The notes below the pieces were generated by a model. The model was given only the letters and a program-made list of their open reading frames with translations. It made no database searches and had not been told where the DNA came from. A program made the translations under genes and the position numbers. A DNA stretch of 64,000 bases from the NCBI GenBank assembly GCA_963715045.1, contig CAVQRC010000014.1:248001-312000 (forward strand), given 5' to 3'. Positions 48,016-56,945 of the stretch are shown piece after piece. The DNA comes from CAVQRC01 sp963715045. GTDB taxonomy: Bacteria; Planctomycetota; Planctomycetia; Pirellulales; Lacipirellulaceae. The first letter of the stretch is position 1. Each line of letters starts with the position of its first letter.

Positions 48016-49374
48016 ATGTACAACGCGCTACGATTCATGGACCGCCAGAAGCCTTGGCGAGCGATGTCACCTGCGATCCTCGGCAGCCTTGTGATCGCGA
48101 AGTTGACGTGCGGCGTCCCGATGGTCCAGGCCGGTGATGGCGCGATCAATCTCGCGTCTCCATCGACGGCAACCAATGCGGCGTTGCATTATCAGCGGGG
48201 CTTGCTGTTTCTGGCTTCCGTGGATCCGGCCAAGCGAGCTCAATTGGAGCAGCCGATCTGGGAACTCGCAGCGGCCGCATCGGACGCGGAGCAGGTCAAA
48301 GCTCTCAACGATCTGCTCTATGAATCGCGGCATGCGATCCGGTCAGCGTTGATCGGATCGAGTCAGGCCGATGCGGATTTCGGCATTGATCCTGGCCAAT
48401 ACGTCGTTGCTCATTACGTGCCGCACGCGGGGGCGATGATTGACCTTGGCAAGCTCGTACTACTTCACGGGATGCAACTCGAAGCGAATGGCAAATGGGA
48501 GGAGGCAGCCGAGACGTACGTGCGGGCATTCGCGATTGCGCGGCACATGACTCGGCAGCAGACGCTCGCCGAGGTCTTGGCCGGGATGCAGCTGTTGGAA
48601 GCCAACTACTACGTCACCTCGCGATGGGCCGTAAATTGCCCTGAGCGGTCGCTGATTGAGGACCTGGCGCTGTTGTTGAACGTCTACGCGAAAGACGCGG
48701 TCGATCCGGCGCGAACGATGATCCGTGAATTTCAAATGTTGCGATTGCAGTTGGAAACATTACGGAATGCGTTCCCGGACGGTCCCTGGGCGGAGATGGT
48801 GCTTGCCGAGTTTGACGTCAGGGTGCCCGGTGGCAACGACAGCGAGATCGAAGCAGCCGCGCGGCAGGCGGCGGTAGAGCAGGGGTTGCCCGCTGGCCTG
48901 CTGGATGATGAGCAGGCGTTTACCCGATACATCGACGAATTGGAAGCGACGCACTTGAACATGGCCCGCCAGACCGCGGCCGCGTTGACCCATCGGGGCC
49001 GCCTGGCCGTGGAGGCCGGGCAGGCCGTGTTCGATGAATTCTCGGCCGCCCTCCAGCGGATCGGTGACGGTGCGTTCAACAACAATCCCGCCCAGATTGC
49101 CGCACAATTCGCCACGCATGATGCCGAGCAGATGTTGGCGCGGATCATTCTGGTGCTCGCCGCCCACAAGCACGACGGACTCTTTCCCAAGGACCTCACC
49201 GAAGTGGCTGACCACTTCGGAGGGCAGGTGCCGCGGAGTCCCTACGATGGTTCGCCGGTCATGTACGAACTTCTGGACGATGGCGCGGGATTCGACATAT
49301 CGGTGCCGAAGGTCACGGTCGGCGAAATCGAATTGCCGCAGATCGGCTTTCGCTTCGAGCCTCCCCGGCCGTAG
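48016..49374 (+). CDS. Secreted protein of unknown function
   Basis: The protein has 452 residues from ATG 48016 (ATGs at 48037 and 48064 are also possible). It has a hydrophobic signal region (SPAILGSLVIAKLTCGVPMVQA) and then an alpha-helical, TPR-like mature part (ALHYQRGLLFLASVDPAKRAQ, EANGKWEEAAETYVRAFAIAR). The final 90 residues have FPKDLTEVADHFGGQVPRSP, as in planctomycete proteins that describe expected content by position. No catalytic motif is visible. Confidence 0.75.
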   Translation: MYNALRFMDRQKPWRAMSPAILGSLVIAKLTCGVPMVQAGDGAINLASPSTATNAALHYQRGLLFLASVDPAKRAQLEQPIWELAAAASDAEQVKALNDLLYESRHAIRSALIGSSQADADFGIDPGQYVVAHYVPHAGAMIDLGKLVLLHGMQLEANGKWEEAAETYVRAFAIARHMTRQQTLAEVLAGMQLLEANYYVTSRWAVNCPERSLIEDLALLLNVYAKDAVDPARTMIREFQMLRLQLETLRNAFPDGPWAEMVLAEFDVRVPGGNDSEIEAAARQAAVEQGLPAGLLDDEQAFTRYIDELEATHLNMARQTAAALTHRGRLAVEAGQAVFDEFSAALQRIGDGAFNNNPAQIAAQFATHDAEQMLARIILVLAAHKHDGLFPKDLTEVADHFGGQVPRSPYDGSPVMYELLDDGAGFDISVPKVTVGEIELPQIGFRFEPPRP

Positions 49375-49567
49375 CGTTTGGGCCGCCGCTCCGAAATTGC
49401 CGGTGGTATCGCTTCTGACGCTGCCGTTCGGCACACCGCCTGATTGGTGAGCTATCGTTGCTAGAGGTCCCGCCGCGTGCGTGATCGACCTCGCGCTCAC
49501 GACTCGCCCTCGTGAAGCTAGACGCCATCATGGCCCCCCGCGGTCCCCCCCAGAGGCAGAGATTCAG

Positions 49568-50644
49568 ATGAAAACCGGATTGAGCGGAAAGATCGTCTTC
49601 GCGAGCGGAAAGACCGGAGACTACGACCTGTGGACCTTTGATCTGGATACCGGCGCGATTGCCCAGGTGACGCGCGGTGCCTGCTGGAACGACAAGCCCC
49701 GCTGGTCGCCCGACGGCGAGTGGATTGTGTTCACGAGTAACCGCGGCAGTATCGGACAGGAGATTTTTCGGGTCGACGCCGCGGGCGGAGAGCCGACTCA
49801 GTTGACCCGACTCGGCAAGTGGGCCGACGCCCCGGTCTACAACCCGGATGGAACCAGGATCGCGTTCATCTCTAACGAGGCTGGTAACAACGACGTCTGG
49901 ATCATGGATGCCGACGGCGGGAATCGCACCCAGGTGACGGTCCACCCAGGCTCGGACGACCACGTTTGCTGGACCCCCGACGGAGCAGGGTTGCTGTTCT
50001 CCAGTGACCGCGGCGATGGCGATGCCGATGCCGACATCTGGCACATCGATCTTCGCACCCAGGTCAAGACTCAGCTCAACGCCGACCGGGGAGCCGACAT
50101 CACGCCCGTGCCGAGTCCCGATGGCACGTTAATCGTGTTCTGTTCCAATCGCCAACACAAACCCGATCCGAAGAATCCGTTTTCAGATCGCGACAAGGAC
50201 ATCTGGTTGATGGCCGCCGACGGTACCACACCGGTGCGATTAACCGAGAATCAGGGAGCCGATTACGGACCGTGCTGGTCGCCGGATGGCCAACGGATCC
50301 TGTATACAGCCGGGGGCACTAACAGCGACTGCCACTTGCGAATGATGAACGTGTCAGACGTCACCGCCGCATTCGCCACTGGCAACGCCACCCGGATCGA
50401 ACAAGCTGCCGCGGCAATTCGCCATGACGCTGTCGAGTTCGATCGCAGTCCGCTCAAGGCAGATATTGGCGCGGTGCGGCACGCCACGATTCTCACCTGC
50501 TGGCTGCCGGACAAGTGGATGGAGTCTTGCTATCCGCCCGGCTATTTCGGCCTCGAACGCAATCCGGATTGGGTTGCGGCACCGCAGACCGCCGACCGTA
50601 TGGCGGTCCACCTGGCGTCGGATGGGCTCGGTAATACGCTGTAG
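49568..50644 (+). CDS. TolB-like WD40/PD40 beta-propeller protein
   Basis: The protein has 358 residues; ATG 49568 follows a GAGG-containing leader. Five or six PD40 repeats are visible: PRWSPDGEWIVFTSNRGS, PVYNPDGTRIAFISNEAG, VCWTPDGAGLLFSSDRGD, PVPSPDGTLIVFCSNRQ and PCWSPDGQRILYTAGG. There is no signal peptide, unlike TolB itself, so it is probably cytoplasmic. The fold suggests a binding scaffold; the ligand is unknown. Its TAG stop lies in the first family E repeat. Confidence 0.88.
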   Translation: MKTGLSGKIVFASGKTGDYDLWTFDLDTGAIAQVTRGACWNDKPRWSPDGEWIVFTSNRGSIGQEIFRVDAAGGEPTQLTRLGKWADAPVYNPDGTRIAFISNEAGNNDVWIMDADGGNRTQVTVHPGSDDHVCWTPDGAGLLFSSDRGDGDADADIWHIDLRTQVKTQLNADRGADITPVPSPDGTLIVFCSNRQHKPDPKNPFSDRDKDIWLMAADGTTPVRLTENQGADYGPCWSPDGQRILYTAGGTNSDCHLRMMNVSDVTAAFATGNATRIEQAAAAIRHDAVEFDRSPLKADIGAVRHATILTCWLPDKWMESCYPPGYFGLERNPDWVAAPQTADRMAVHLASDGLGNTL

Positions 50645-50905
50645 ACGGGTCACTCCGTGACGCGTGCTGTCGCAGGCCGTGGAGACTTGCGCCGCCGTGA
50701 TCCTGTCACGGAGTGCCAGGCCTACACTGCTGTAGACGGGTCACTCCGTGACGCGTTTCGTCGCAGGCCGTGGAGACTTGCCGCCTGATCCTGTCACGGA
50801 GTGCCAGGCCTACACTGCTGTAGACGGGTCACTCCGTGACGCGTCTCGTCGCAGGCCGTGGAGACTTGCGCCGCCGTGATCCTGTCACGGAGTGCCAGGC
50901 CTACG
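50641..50905. repeat. Family E tandem array: three units of about 88-91 bp
   Basis: The units start at 50641, 50732 and 50820. Each reads GTAGACGGGTCACTCCGTGA, CGCGT...CGTCGCAGGCCGTGGAGACTTG, and CCTGTCACGGAGTGCCAGGC followed by CTAC. The ends of each unit are complementary (CACTCCGTGA with TCACGGAGTG). The stop codons of both convergent flanking genes (TAG 50642-50644 and the CTA complement at 50901-50903) are inside the array. Confidence 0.92.
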
Positions 50906-52925
50906 ACGGGCCAGGCCGACAACGGGCCAGGACTGCGTTCGCGAGCATCACGCATAGAACAATCGCGGCCGGCTCCGGAATCACAATCGCGCGAATCTGA
51001 TAATTGAAGTCTCCCTCCGTGGTCCGAAACACGTAATCCCACGCGTAGTTTCCCGGAGTCTCGCTCCCCAGGAACGACACATCCAGCGTTTGCGACTCAA
51101 ACTCGGAAGCTGCCAGCAGCGACCGCCCGCTGTCGAGGCCTGTGAACGAAATCAAGTCGCCGGCCGCCAGGTCGCGGGGCTCCACCGCGTACAGCGTGGC
51201 GACCGATTCCGGATCGCCGAGGTTGCTGACCACGAGTGCCTCGGCGAGAGATCTCCGCTCGCCACGGAGCAGCGTCCCGAAGTCGATCACTCCCTCCAGC
51301 GCCGAGGCGAATTGCAAGTACGGCTGGAGGACATCCCAGGCAAAGTCATCGAGATCGAGCTCGGTGTCGACGCCGAAAAAACCGCCCCCCTCGATTTCGA
51401 TCGCGAATGTCCAGACTTCGCCGCGGAGGGTCCTGGGAATCTCGAACTCGAGCGTGTCCCAGCCGGTTTCGGCCGAGACGTCGATCGTGCCGAGTTGCAC
51501 CGTTTCCGTCCCTCGTTCCAGGCGGACCTGCACGGCGTCGTCGTCACTGGCATTGGACACGCGGCGACGCAATTTGAGCCCGGCCGCATTGGGCGGCACA
51601 TAAGCGAAGTTGTGCTGCCGCATCTCGTCAAAGGCGTTCAGCCGCAAGAATGACGAGCCGCCCGCTTCGACGAGGAATCCTTCGCCGCTGCCTCCGTGGT
51701 GTGACCAGCCGGCCAGGAGCTGGTCGCCGTCCTCGCCGGCCCCGGCAAGATCGCCGTTGGCAATCTCACTGACACTCAGCCGGGGCGCGAAACGGGCCGT
51801 CTCGATTTGAGCTGCCGTGACGCCGAGCGTCGCCAATCCGGCCGCGTTCGCGATTCCCGTACCGCGGTCGACCAGCAACGGTTCGCTGTGCTCATGCGAC
51901 TGTTCTGTCGCGTAGAAGTTCCCGGCCGGTGCCGGCAGTGTGCCGCCGCCCGCGTGGACGCTCGTGGCCCAACCGGTGTGGGCGTAATCGACTTCGACCA
52001 TGGGAGGCTTCGCCCCCGGGGGCAGGCCGCCCTCCACCGTCCCCTGGTAGAAGGTGTGCCACACGTAGCTGTGGTCGCTGTCGACGTCCAAGAATCCATA
52101 GGAATTCGCGGCCGGGAGTTCGGTGTCGAGAAGTGTGTTCACGGCACCGGGAATCGGTCGGCCCTCCGGATTGTCGACGACCAGTTCGACCGCGCCCCCC
52201 TGGCTACCGCGAGTCTGGTAGTAGACGTCGGCGACTTGAACATTGTTCCAGACCGTCGCGCCGTACCCGGCTGGCTGGCCCAGGGTGAAGATCTGCTGGT
52301 TCTCGTCGACCGGAACGCCGGCCTGGTCGAAGTCGTGTGGATCCAAGTACGTCAACTGGGCTACGGGGACGCGATACGCGGCGAGTCGTTCCACGGCCTC
52401 GCTCGTGACACCCGTGCCGAAGCTGTGACCGATCATGTGCAGCGGCGGGTTGGCGGCCGGGTTGGCCGGATGAACGAGATTCAGCCCGGCCATGTAAGCG
52501 AACAGGGCATCGCCCGCCGAGTCCGCAAACCGGCCCGTCGTACGATTGCTCTCCGGGGCCCAGTCGTAGAGCAGGACCACGTGGCCCGACTCGGCCGGTC
52601 CGGTTAGCGATGGCACGTGTCCCGCTGAGAGATCGAAGCGACCCAGCTCCTCGTCGTCAGTGACGTCGTAGTCGAGCAGCCACACTGGCTGGCCTGTTTG
52701 GGCGGCCAGGCGATCGCGGATGGATGTTGCCAGCGGCATCAACGAATCGCCGCCCTTGTCGAGAAACTGAAAACCGTGGGTAATGACCGTCACACCCGAC
52801 ACGGTTTGCCGGGCCATCCGCTGAAACATTTCGGCCGGCGAGATCGAGGCCGCGGGAAGCAAAGCCGTGTGGGCCACGGCCGCAGCCAGGCAACAGGCAG
52901 AGAGTACCCAGCGAACGTGCGGCAT
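50901..52925 (-). CDS. PEP-CTERM secreted alpha/beta-hydrolase-like protein
   Basis: The protein has 674 residues with a signal peptide (CCLAAAVAHTALLPAAS). An alpha/beta-hydrolase region covers residues 43-290: GVTVITHGFQ (oxyanion region), the nucleophile elbow GHSFG (S168) and later Asp/His candidates (HDFDQAG; DVDSDHSYVWH). A jelly-roll-like beta domain follows (about 450-560), and the C-terminus ends VIPEPAAIVLCVMLANAVLARCR, a PEP-CTERM sorting signal. It is probably a surface-anchored lipase/esterase. The stop codon is donated by the family E repeat. Confidence 0.85.
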   Translation of the reverse strand: MPHVRWVLSACCLAAAVAHTALLPAASISPAEMFQRMARQTVSGVTVITHGFQFLDKGGDSLMPLATSIRDRLAAQTGQPVWLLDYDVTDDEELGRFDLSAGHVPSLTGPAESGHVVLLYDWAPESNRTTGRFADSAGDALFAYMAGLNLVHPANPAANPPLHMIGHSFGTGVTSEAVERLAAYRVPVAQLTYLDPHDFDQAGVPVDENQQIFTLGQPAGYGATVWNNVQVADVYYQTRGSQGGAVELVVDNPEGRPIPGAVNTLLDTELPAANSYGFLDVDSDHSYVWHTFYQGTVEGGLPPGAKPPMVEVDYAHTGWATSVHAGGGTLPAPAGNFYATEQSHEHSEPLLVDRGTGIANAAGLATLGVTAAQIETARFAPRLSVSEIANGDLAGAGEDGDQLLAGWSHHGGSGEGFLVEAGGSSFLRLNAFDEMRQHNFAYVPPNAAGLKLRRRVSNASDDDAVQVRLERGTETVQLGTIDVSAETGWDTLEFEIPRTLRGEVWTFAIEIEGGGFFGVDTELDLDDFAWDVLQPYLQFASALEGVIDFGTLLRGERRSLAEALVVSNLGDPESVATLYAVEPRDLAAGDLISFTGLDSGRSLLAASEFESQTLDVSFLGSETPGNYAWDYVFRTTEGDFNYQIRAIVIPEPAAIVLCVMLANAVLARCRPGPS

Positions 52926-53025
52926 GATTGATTCCTTTCGAATGCCAGTTCTTCAGATGCGGTGGTCACAGGTTCGCTCAGCGTACCGCGCGAAGCCCGA
53001 AGGCCCTACCTCGATCTGCGGCACC

Positions 53026-53279
53026 CCTGCCGGAGGGGTGCAGCAACGCCGTTGCGGACGTCCGGCCGTTGGAAGACCGGGTTCTTTTGGGGATTTGGCA
53101 ATACTGAAGGTCGGTAAACAACCAAAAATCCCCAGGGGTCTTTAATGGCTCGTCGGGCCACTTTTGGTTGGGAATTCGTCATTGGGAATTCCCTAGTCAT
53201 TAGTCATTAGTCCTTAGTCATTCGCAGCCCAGGCCGCTTCCGCGACACGAACAAGCCCGTTGATGCACCCCTGCCGGAG
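53026..53279. repeat. Paired CCCCTGCCGGAGGGG hairpins flanking a family B copy
   Basis: CACCCCTGCCGGAGGGGTGC occurs at 53025-53044 and CACCCCTGCCGGAGGGGCGG at 53263-53282, both on the + strand. The family B copy lies between them. Confidence 0.6.
53120..53225 (-). repeat. Dispersed repeat, family B (copy 4)
   Basis: It is the inverted, most complete match to the copy at 14.8 kb: CCCCAGGGGTCTTTAATGG, TCGTCGGGCCAC, GGGAATTCGTCATTGGG, AATTCCCTAGTCATTAGTC and ATTAGTCCTTAGTCATTCG. The terminal TAGTCATTAGTCNTTAGTCATT is itself a short tandem repeat. Confidence 0.78.
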
Positions 53280-53394
53280 GGGCGGAGGAGTGCCGGCATC
53301 CGCTCTTGAAGTGGCCTCGGGCGTGGCCCATACTCGCAGCCGCAACCCGCTGACCTGTCTATAGTTCGCCCCGATCGACCGGAACTGTGCCAGC

Positions 53395-54678
53395 ATGACA
53401 ACGCGTTTGATCCTCACTGGTCTGTGTTTGCTTGTCATCTGCAGCGAGGCCCTCGCGGAGCGGCGGCCGAACCTGCTGTTCATCCTGGCGGACGATCTGG
53501 GTTGCGAGACTCTCGGATGCTATGGCGGCAATTCCTACAGCACGCCCCAGCTCGATCGCCTGGCCGCAGAGGGGATGCGATTCGAACATTGCTACAGCAT
53601 GCCGGTCTGCCATCCGACACGGGTGTGTTTTCTGACGGGCCGGTATCCATTCCGACTCGACGACCCAGGCTGGGGAACGTTTCCGGTGGCGGCCGAGTCT
53701 CAGACCCTGGCGGTGATGCTCCGGCAGTCGGGCTACCGCACGGCCGTGGCGGGCAAGTGGCAGCTCGCCATGCTGGGCGAAGATCTCGACCACCCCCACC
53801 GGCTCGGTTTCGAAGACTATTGCCTGTTCGGCTGGCACGAGGGGCCGCGATACTATCGGCCCTTGATCTGGCAGAACGGCCACCGCCGGGAAGACGTTGC
53901 CGATCGGTACGGCCCGGACGTGTATTGCGATTTCTTGATCGATTTCATCTCGCGGAATCGTGATCGGCCCTGGTTCGCGTTCTACTCCATGGCGCTGTGT
54001 CACGACGTGACCAACGATCTCGAAGCACCGGTTCCCTACGGGCCGAGGGGGCGTTGGGACAGCTATCGCGAGATGGTCGAGGGGATGGATGATCGCGTCG
54101 GGCGACTCATGGCGGCAATCGATCGCCTGGGCCTCGGCGACGATACGATCGTGATGTTCACGGGAGACAACGGAACGCCGAAGGCTTCGTTCATTCGCGT
54201 TGACGGGGACCAACTGATTCGCGAACCCGTGACGTCCATGCTCGGCAACCGGCCGGTCCGTGGCGGGAAAGGCAACCTCACCGACGATGGAACGCGGGTG
54301 CCGCTGATCGTGCGGTGGCCTGGTCGGGTCGCTGCGGCCACCGAGACAGATGCACTGATCGATTTCAGCGATTTCCTGCCAACCTTCGCGGAGTTGGCCC
54401 AGGCCCCGCGGCCCCGGGACGTGCCGCTTGACGGCCACAGCTTCGCGGAAGTTCTCACGGGCGGGTCGGCGCGTCGTGCATGGGCGTACGCCGAACGGCG
54501 GGACGATGCGTGGGTCCGGACGTCGCGCTACAAACTGTATCGGCACGGGCGGTTCTTCGATCTCGAGCAGGATCCCCGCGAGCTGAAACCGTTAGCGAAT
54601 GAGGCCCTCGAAAAAGGAGCGGCGGCGTCCCGAAAAGAGCTGGAAGCGGCGTTCGAGAGTCTGGCCGGCGAAGGTTGA
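53395..54678 (+). CDS. Sulfatase
   Basis: The protein has 427 residues with an intact reading frame. Signal peptide LILTGLCLLVICSEALA, metal motif RPNLLFILADDLGCETLGC, formylglycine site C-H-P-T-R in MPVCHPTRVCFLTGR, VAGKWQLAMLGE, TGDNGTPK, and GGKGNLTDDGTRVPLIVRWPG. It cleaves sulfate esters outside the cytoplasm. Thr replaces the more common Ser after the Pro. It resembles the 31179-32509 sulfatase more than the fused one in the GNSYSTPQLDRLA and KWQL regions. Confidence 0.92.
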   Translation: MTTRLILTGLCLLVICSEALAERRPNLLFILADDLGCETLGCYGGNSYSTPQLDRLAAEGMRFEHCYSMPVCHPTRVCFLTGRYPFRLDDPGWGTFPVAAESQTLAVMLRQSGYRTAVAGKWQLAMLGEDLDHPHRLGFEDYCLFGWHEGPRYYRPLIWQNGHRREDVADRYGPDVYCDFLIDFISRNRDRPWFAFYSMALCHDVTNDLEAPVPYGPRGRWDSYREMVEGMDDRVGRLMAAIDRLGLGDDTIVMFTGDNGTPKASFIRVDGDQLIREPVTSMLGNRPVRGGKGNLTDDGTRVPLIVRWPGRVAAATETDALIDFSDFLPTFAELAQAPRPRDVPLDGHSFAEVLTGGSARRAWAYAERRDDAWVRTSRYKLYRHGRFFDLEQDPRELKPLANEALEKGAAASRKELEAAFESLAGEG

Positions 54679-54830
54679 CCGGCGGCTCAGCGGCAAGCCA
54701 CCCGTTCGTTGCCGCCTCCTCGACGCGTCTCGCCTGCGGGGTTCGCTGCCTACGCTGTTCCTTGGTGAACGCTTGTGATGGCCGGCTGTCCGGAGATAAT
54801 ACGACCAGGCTCTCCCCACAGATTCCGTAA

Positions 54831-55331
54831 ATGGAGACGTCACGAATGGATGGCGAATGCAATCTAAGCGTGAGTCGTTTCGACCAGGGCTTTCTGATTT
54901 CCATCACCGGCCACGGCACGATGCGGCAGAGTGCCGCGTTTCGCGAGTTTGTTGTCCAGTGCTTCCAATCCCAACAGGCAACCGTGGTGGTGGACTTCGC
55001 GGCATGCGAATACCTCGACAGTACTTTTCTGGGGTGCCTGATCGGACTTCATAAAGACGCCCTGCGGCATGGTCGCAAGTTCCTGATCGGTGCCGATCAA
55101 GCCCAGCGGACGCGGCTGTTCGCCACGAGCGTGCTCGACCAACTGTTCGAATTTGTCGATCAAGCCCCGGCCGCCACGTGCGAGTTTGTGCCCCTCTCAA
55201 CGCCCCCCCTCGACGCCCGCGAACTCGGACTGCATGTCATGCAGTCGCATCAGCGACTGGCCGAACTGGGTGGCAAGGACGCGGTCGTGTTTCAATCGAT
55301 CGCCGATCGGTTGTCGAAAGAACTGGAGTGA
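54831..55331 (+). CDS. STAS-domain protein (anti-sigma-factor antagonist-like)
   Basis: The protein has 166 residues; ATG 54846 is an alternative start. A STAS fold covers residues 10-115 (FLISITGHGTMRQSAAFREF, VVVDFAACEYLDSTFLGCL). The DST triplet includes the Ser phosphorylated by anti-sigma kinases in SpoIIAA-like proteins. A C-terminal helical tail of about 45 residues (ARELGLHVMQSHQRLAEL) is extra. It is probably part of a partner-switching signalling pathway; no kinase or phosphatase gene is adjacent. Confidence 0.88.
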   Translation: METSRMDGECNLSVSRFDQGFLISITGHGTMRQSAAFREFVVQCFQSQQATVVVDFAACEYLDSTFLGCLIGLHKDALRHGRKFLIGADQAQRTRLFATSVLDQLFEFVDQAPAATCEFVPLSTPPLDARELGLHVMQSHQRLAELGGKDAVVFQSIADRLSKELE

Positions 55332-55385
55332 CGACCTGCAGCGGCCGCACGCCGGGGTCTCGCCGGCTACCTTCAATCCTTCTGT

Positions 55386-55456
55386 TCCAAAACCTAACTG
55401 AACGCGTCGCGCGGCCCGGGAATTCGGTCGCTGAAGTCGTTTCTGGGATCGGCTCT
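55386..55456 (-). repeat. Dispersed repeat, family C1 (copy 4)
   Basis: This reverse-strand copy has TTCCAAAACCTAACTGAACG, CGTCGCGCGGCCCGGGAATTC and TTTCTGGGATCGGCTC. It lies between the STAS gene and the ceramidase-like gene. Confidence 0.7.
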
Positions 55457-55477
55457 TAAAATCAGGAATCACCGCAG

Positions 55478-56912
55478 ATGTTTTCCGCACGCAGATTCAT
55501 TGCTCTGGCGACGACAAGTGTGCTGTTCGCATGCGTGACGGAGTGGTCCGGGGCGCCTTGCCGTGCGGGTCAAATCGCGGTGGGCGCGAGCAAAATCGAG
55601 ATCACTCCCACCGCACCGGTGCTGCTTGCCGGATACGGCGGTCGTCCGGGCGAGTATGAAGGAATCGATACGCCCTTGTGGGCACGAGCCATGGCGGTGG
55701 GTGACGAACAACCGCTGCTCGTCATCGCGGTCGACAATTGCGGTGTGCCGGCCGCGATCTGTGATCGAGTCGCCCACGCGTTGGCCGAACGGATAGGTAC
55801 GCCGCGGAGTCGGATCGTGGTGTGCTCGACACACACGCACAACGCGCCGACGCTGACCGGTTATGCACCGATCGTGTGGAGTGGTCACAGCACCGCGGCT
55901 CAGCAGGGACGCGTCGACGAGTACACCGAGTGGCTGGCCGGGAAGCTCGTCGAGGTGGGGGTCGCGGCCAGCAATGCGCGACAGCCGGCAACGCTGTGGT
56001 GGGGACAGGGCAGGGTCGGATTCGGGGGGAATCGCCGGGTCCTCGAACAGGGCAAGTGGGTCGGCTTTGGATTCCAGCGCGATGCACCTGTCGACCACAG
56101 CCTGCCGGTGATGGTGGCCAAGGCGACCGATGGGGCACCGCTCGCGGTATGGGTCGGTTATGCGTGCCACTGCACGACGGTAGGAAGTCGCAACTTCGTC
56201 GGCGGAGACTGGGCCGGGGCTGCGAATGACGCCCTCGAGCGGGAGTTCGCCGGTGCAATTGCGATCACAACCATCGGCTGCGGGGCCGACATAGGACCGG
56301 TACCCGACGCTGGCCTGGACGCCGCCCGGCAGTATGGCGAACAGATCGCTGCCGCCGCTCGAGCGATCGACGAAACCGGAAAGCTGACGGCGCTGTCTGG
56401 CCCGATCAACGCCCATCGGGAGGTCGTCGCTTTACCGCTGGCCGACCCTCCACCGCGGGCGACGCTCCAGGAACTGGCCGCCGCCGCCGTGCCGTATCGC
56501 AGTGACTGGGCCGGCCGCATGCTCGAGCAACTGGACCGAGATGGCACGCTGCAGACCCATGTCGATCTGCCGCTCACGACCTGGACCTTCGGCCGGGACC
56601 TCGGCGTTGTCTTCCTGGGCGGCGAGGTCGTCGTCGACTATGCCCATCGCCTCAAGCACCAGCTCGATTGGCGGCGGCTGTGGATCAATGCCTGGGCCGA
56701 CGATGTGCCTTGCTACATTCCGTCGCAGAGAATCCTGGCCGAAGGTGGCTACGAAGCCGATTTCTCGATGATCTACTACGCGAAGCCGGCCCCGTTCGCC
56801 CCCGCCCTGGAAGACCTGCTCATCGGTCGTGTTGCGGCCGCCCTGGGTCAGGACTTTATTGCCCCGCCCGACGCGAAAGCGTTCCCGTATGGCAGAGGGG
56901 GCCGGCGAATAA
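55478..56912 (+). CDS. Neutral/alkaline ceramidase-type exported hydrolase
   Basis: It encodes about 478 residues with a signal peptide (FIALATTSVLFACVTEWSGA). The ceramidase N-terminal domain is visible: IAVGASKIEITPTAPVLLAG, VVCSTHTHNAPTLTG (zinc-binding H-X-H), WVGYACHCTTVG and TTIGCGADIGPVPD. In planctomycetes this family is exported and its true substrate is untested. The uninterrupted frame runs on to 57058 through an Arg-rich tail antisense to the inositol oxygenase gene; a one-base shift in the G-run near 56895 would stop it at TAA 56910-56912, which I prefer. Confidence 0.85.
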
Positions 56913-56945
56913 CGGTGCCCCGATGCCTCAGGGACCGGCATCTTC

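Larger units (their letters stand above)
52926..53394. other. Intergenic region with family B repeat and GC hairpins
   Basis: These 469 bp between divergent genes contain a family B copy (53120-53225) flanked by two CCCCTGCCGGAGGGG hairpins (53026-53040 and 53265-53279). No gene is visible. Confidence 0.5.

Noticed and set aside
50641..50905. Possible CRISPR array
   Set aside because: Units are about 90 bp and contiguous with no variable spacers. The array at 34216-34815 fails for the same reason.
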